Shown here: in pieces, positions 60,350-64,000 of the stretch
How positions within the stretch are numbered: position 1 is the stretch's first letter
Layout of the letters: each line of letters opens with the position of its first letter
Source: Saccopteryx bilineata
Lineage: Eukaryota; Chordata; Mammalia; Chiroptera; Emballonuridae
Direction: 5' to 3'
Assembly: GCF_036850765.1 (NCBI RefSeq)
Contig: NC_089498.1
Location: 49,279,795 to 49,343,794 of the forward strand
Length of the DNA: 64,000 bases
Made by a program: the position numbers and the translations under genes
The notes under the pieces: model-generated
Seen by the model: the letters and a program-made list of their open reading frames with translations, nothing else
What the model was told of the DNA's origin: nothing
The model's database searches: none

Positions 60350-61095
60350 TCATTCATACCCATCAAGATAGCTATTGTAAAACATAAAATAAAGTAACAA
60401 GTGTTGGCAAGGATGTGGAGAAATTAAGACCTTCGTGCTTTGCTGGTTGGAATGAAAAAGTGATGGAATCACTGAGGAAATGCTAAGGTGATTCCACAAA
60501 AATTTTAGCATAGAATGGCCATATGATTCAGCAATTCCACTTCTGGATATATATACCCTAAAAAAAAAAGTGAAAGTGGGGACTCAAATAGATATTTGTA
60601 CACCATGCTCATAGTAGCGTTATTCACAATAGCCAAAAGGTCAAAGCAACCAAAGTTGCTTCTATGGATGAATACATAAAGAAGATGTGGTTTTATAGGT
60701 ACAGTGGATATTGTGTGGTCATCAAAAGAAGGGAAATTGACACATGCTACAAGTAGATGACCCTTGAATTTTAGCATAGAAGACATCATGCTAAATGAAC
60801 TAAGCCATTCACGAGAGGACAAAAATTGTATGATTCCACTTATATGAGGTATCTAGAGTAGTCAATTCATAGAGACAGAAATAAAATGGTGGCTGACGGG
60901 GACTAGAGAAGGGTTAGTATATAATTAGTACAGAGTATCAGTCTGGGAAGATAACGTTCTGAATGTGGAAGGTGGCGATGGTCTCAGGACAATGTGAATG
61001 TTCCTAATGCCAGAGAACAGTGCACTTAAAATAGGTTAAAATGGCAATTTTTATGTATATTTTACCACAATAAAAAGCAAAAACAAAAAAATCTT
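60350..61095 (+). repeat. Old L1 3' end
   Basis: Late ORF2 and 3' UTR of an old L1: 'gttggcaaggatgtggagaa', 'gaatggccatatgattcagc', 'gaatacataaagaagatgtg', 'aagacatcatgctaaatgaa', ending in an A-rich tail. Frame destroyed. Confidence 0.88.
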
Positions 61096-61599
61096 CTGTG
61101 CCACTGCCCAAGAATAATTTGCCACTTTATTTCTCTGCACTGTCTAGTTAGAAGAGCCCTAGACAATATAGTCATGCAGTAATGCTGACCCACTCAGCTG
61201 TGGGGGTTGAGGTGACACAATAGCAAACAAAATAAAAAACATGGTAGGAGTGTTTCTGCCAACAGGAACCAAGTTGGTAAAATAAATGTTTCTGGATATA
61301 AACTAGTTAATAGAAAGATTACCTGGCAGTAAACGTGAAGGACATAGTCCATGAGGCAAACAGGAAACACTGTCATCTAAGTGCTGTGTTTTGCAGAAGA
61401 AAATTCTCTACACGTGTCTTAATGGTATTTTTCATCTGACTGACTAAAAATTATTGCATCCAGAAATTTCAAGCTAATAAAAACATGATTTTATTGTGAT
61501 GTTTTGAATGTCATCTCTTTCTAAAACTGCTCTAGCTACAGCATAGTATATATGAATGTATATATGAGTGCTTTATGTTTGTATAGTAGTTTATATTTG

Positions 61600-61675
61600 A
61601 AGAAAGGCTTTTCTGAGATCAGACGAGATCAGGCTTATTCAGAATGGTATGGCCGTAGACAGAAGAGAGGCTTTT
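61600..61675 (-). pseudogene. Truncated tailless 5S rRNA retropseudogene
   Basis: 61613-61660 in reverse matches the first ~48 bases of 5S rRNA (GTCTACGGCCATACCA at the start; GATCTCGTCTGATCTC near the end), with a few substitutions between. The rest of 5S is missing and no A tail is present. AAG(A/G)(A)AGGCTTTT-type sequences flank it (61600-61612, 61663-61675), consistent with L1-mediated insertion of a truncated RNA. It is not a functional 5S gene. Confidence 0.85.
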
Positions 61676-61805
61676 ATGTGTATTAACTTATTTAATATTT
61701 GTGACAGCCATATAAGGTGAGTTATAATACTCACTTTTAATTCATGGAAGAAAGCAAAGCCTGGGAGATTAGATTGTCTGAGACCATGGAGCTATTTAGT
61801 ATATG
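61676..61805 (-). repeat. MIR SINE fragment
   Basis: Reverse MIR: 'atttgtgacagccatataag', 'gcctgggagattagattgtc'. Diverged. Confidence 0.6.
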
Positions 61806-63125
61806 TGCTGCCGAAGCAAGCATGACCATGGAGCTATTTAGGATGTAAGGGTCAAAATATCTACAGACTAAAGCCATTGATCTCCTAACATACAGAAATA
61901 GTTGTCAACTTACTATGAACTTTACATTTAAAATGCCAAAAGCAAAGTGCTATGCTTGTTAAACTGAATAAAGAAAAGAAAAAGGTAACATCATTACCTT
62001 CTCAGTGACCGAGGAATAATGATTATACTAAATTTACACTCTAAATCCTATTAACATATTTGTGGCTTTTTATAATGCTCTATTACCAAACATTGGTCAT
62101 GTTTAAACTCTGGTTGGCTGTTTGTATTTTTGAACTTTCACTTCTAACAGTACCCTTTTATTTGGGGGGGCAGGGGAGAGCTCTCCCTTAAAACTCACTG
62201 TTTTAGATAGCAGCTATTTAATTTTAATCTAAATTCTCAAAAAAAATGGTGTCTGATTCCAATAAGAACAAGTAGCCAGATTGTTCTCTCATTGTTATGC
62301 AAGAACTGTTTCATTCTGGATTTTAAATTTCATTTTTTATTGCTCTCCTTGGAGTAGACGGCTAATGTAAATGAGAGAAACCTGGCAATGTACCATCACT
62401 GCCCTTAGTAATTTTACGAGTTCCCCCTAGAACAAATGACTGGGTCAGTGTAACCTCTTGGTTATTTGCATGCAGCTAGCATTCATCTTCCTCTGCAGCC
62501 TACCATAGATAGGGCAGCTCAGAGCCCCAATTCTCTTGCTGCAGGATGCTGACCCAATAGCTTTTGCTGTCTCTGGAAAGTTTTGGTACTTCGTGGGACA
62601 GTGGTGGTCTTGGTAGCCCCTTGCTGTGAACAACTCCCTGCAGCAATATGCAACAGGCTTGCGTCACTGTGGTGGGTGGGATTCAGTGAAAGAATCTGAG
62701 ATTTTGCACTGCTTGGTCCTCTCTATGCGGTACCTGCACGTCTACCCTGAAAGGTTGAATGAACCTTGACCATTCAAAGAGGTGTTTCCTTTCTTTCCTT
62801 TCTCAGGTTGTTCCCACTACTGTGAAGTGAAAATAGTGAACAATCCTCTTACCGTTGTACTCACTGCACATATTCAGAAGTCCAGTCACCACCTCATACA
62901 TATAAAAATGTTTGGAAGCACTCAGTTTATTTCAAAATGCTTACAGCATTTTCAGATGCTCTTCCCTTGTATATTTGTATGAAATTCATAATCCAGGATT
63001 CTCTCAGCACAGAGCAATTTTTCCAAATGAAGTACTTTTACAAAAAATGACTCACACCTATCCCCAGGACCCTGGGAACTTTATATATATATATATATAA
63101 ATATATCTGATTTATTGTTTCTATT
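61806..63125. other. Intronic stretch, nothing firm recognised
   Basis: 62420-62770 is GC-richer than its surroundings, with a CCTTTCTTTCCTTTCTCAG acceptor-like tract at 62788-62806, but the following frame has no recognisable product. A TA repeat lies at 63080-63100. Confidence 0.4.
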
Positions 63126-63129
63126 CTCA

Positions 63130-63295
63130 TAGCTTACATTTATGAGGCACCTATTGTGTGCCAGAAACTGCTGAACACTTCATTTGTGTTGTTATTTAAT
63201 CTGCACTACAGATCAAACATTCTGATTTTACATAAACAATGCAAGACCCAAAAAACCCTGCAGTGTAAAGAGGTTAAGTGGGGACATAACAATAA
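63130..63295 (-). repeat. MIR SINE
   Basis: Reverse MIR: 'cacctattgtgtgccagaaa' through 'agtgtaaagaggttaagtgg'. It sits just outside the exon-like ORF on the same strand. Confidence 0.75.
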
Positions 63296-63345
63296 ATGGC
63301 TTACGTTGTTCAACATTTTGTCTATGTAGAACTGTACACACCTAC

Positions 63346-63656
63346 CTGGGATTCTAAAGACAAATCGACCATTGTCTTTAGGATCCCAAATTGAAGAATT
63401 TTCAGAATCCGCTTGCCAACCCGTCAGTATCTCACTACCTTTAATATTCTCTTCTCTCAGCAGGGGGAGCACCAACTTTCCTATTTTTAGTTCAGATGTT
63501 ATTGTTTCCCCTCGACTTGTCTCCTCTGCATAGTAATTTAAACAAATAAGAATAGCAGCCACACTCTTTGTAACATCCCTTCCAAGTCTGTATTTTCTTA
63601 ATGCTTCAGTCACTTTGCTTTCAACTTAAAATTTTATTTTATTCTCCCATATTCTA
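63346..63656 (-). CDS. Unrecognised exon-like ORF, antisense to RNLS
   Basis: On the - strand a strong acceptor (CTTTCACTCTTCAG, ending at 63657) and a strong donor (CAG/GTAGGTGTG, after 63346) bracket a 311-bp block. From 63626 to the donor the frame is open for about 93 codons with protein-like composition: RLGRDVTKSVAAILICLNYY, then LKIGKLVLPLLREENIKG, then ILTGWQADSENSSIWD, then NGRFVFRIP. Between the acceptor and that stretch, one in-frame TAA occurs (63627-63629). Either a downstream AG (TTTTAAG) is used, or the exon is decayed. I do not recognise the protein. It could be an exon of an antisense gene, a pseudogene exon, or chance. Confidence 0.4.
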
Positions 63657-63705
63657 CTGAAGAGTGAAAGATACAAAGCACTTATTGTTTGTCATTGTGA
63701 AATAT

Positions 63706-63742
63706 AGTAAAAATAAATAAGTAAGTAAATAAATAAATAAAT
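63706..63742. repeat. AAAT/AAGT-type microsatellite
   Basis: Short run of AAATAAATAAGTAAGTAAAT-like units. May be the remnant tail of a retroposon. Confidence 0.8.
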
Positions 63743-64000
63743 TCAATGGCCACCAAAAATGGAAAGTAGAGCCATGTTATAAATGAGGCAGACTTTTATT
63801 TTTTAATGCTACTTAAAAGATAAAGAAGAATATTATAAAGTCAAGCCTGTTTTTAGAAGTTTGATTTTTTTAAAGTAGTAAAGAAATTTTACTCTAGCAT
63901 TTAATAATTTCAACAAAGTATTTTGTCATCCATTTAACAAAAAAAAGAGTATTTTTTGAACATCTACTTTGTTTTTAGAATTTAAAAGAATATAGGCTAT

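Noticed and set aside
62782..62982. Exon-like frame after a CT-rich acceptor tract
   Set aside because: The acceptor looks good but the frame has no recognisable product and no convincing donor follows.

Overview
The window is mammalian nuclear DNA, and probably from a bat. It is AT-rich and dominated by retroposons. Its youngest SINEs are two tRNA-derived families, one with a head like GGCCCTGGCCGGTTGGCTCA and one like GCCTGACCAGGTGGTGGCG. I associate these with bats and most likely with horseshoe or leaf-nosed bats (Rhinolophoidea). That placement is from memory of the families, not from a database search. The only recognisable host coding sequence is one internal exon of RNLS (renalase) on the + strand at 24144-24317, with good splice signals on both sides. 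Most of the window is therefore RNLS intron sequence, about 24 kb upstream and 39.7 kb downstream of the exon. I did not find the next RNLS exon.

Layout: 1-600 ancient MIR copies; 671-736 a near-perfect 30-bp inverted repeat; about 836-3772 a fossil hAT transposon that reads on the - strand and is cut by SINEs; 4053-7000 SINEs nested in an old L1; 7-17 kb intron with scattered SINEs, a 3' L1 piece with target duplication, MIRs and an AAAG microsatellite; 17.3-19.1 kb old L1 3' ends; 19.3-20.2 kb a SINE and an L2; 20616-21212 a Tc1/mariner-like element with about 110-bp terminal inverted repeats; 22.3-24 kb a SINE and MIRs; then the RNLS exon; 25.5-28.9 kb an MLT1-like LTR, a probable retroviral LTR and a solo LTR with 5-bp target duplication; 33.4-34.7 kb an L1 fragment carrying a SINE.

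From 36334 to 44057 there is a full-length L1 of 7.7 kb with a 12-bp target duplication. It has a 2.3-kb 5' region with GC-rich 50-bp tandem units, an intact ORF1, and an ORF2 broken by two apparent single-base deletions. After it come an L2, a hAT piece, three minus-strand SINEs, a Tigger-like element split by one of them, a hairpin MITE, an L1/HAL1 ORF1 relic, a pogo-like deletion derivative, an RTE/BovB-like LINE relic with its own MITE insertion, an old L1 3' end, a truncated tailless 5S rRNA retropseudogene, and near the right edge an unrecognised exon-like ORF on the - strand (63346-63656).

Apart from RNLS, the window is a record of successive transposon invasions. The features most worth a second look are the antisense exon-like ORF, the tandem units and transcription factor motifs in the L1 promoter, the long-TIR mariner derivative, the RTE/BovB relic and the tailless 5S copy.
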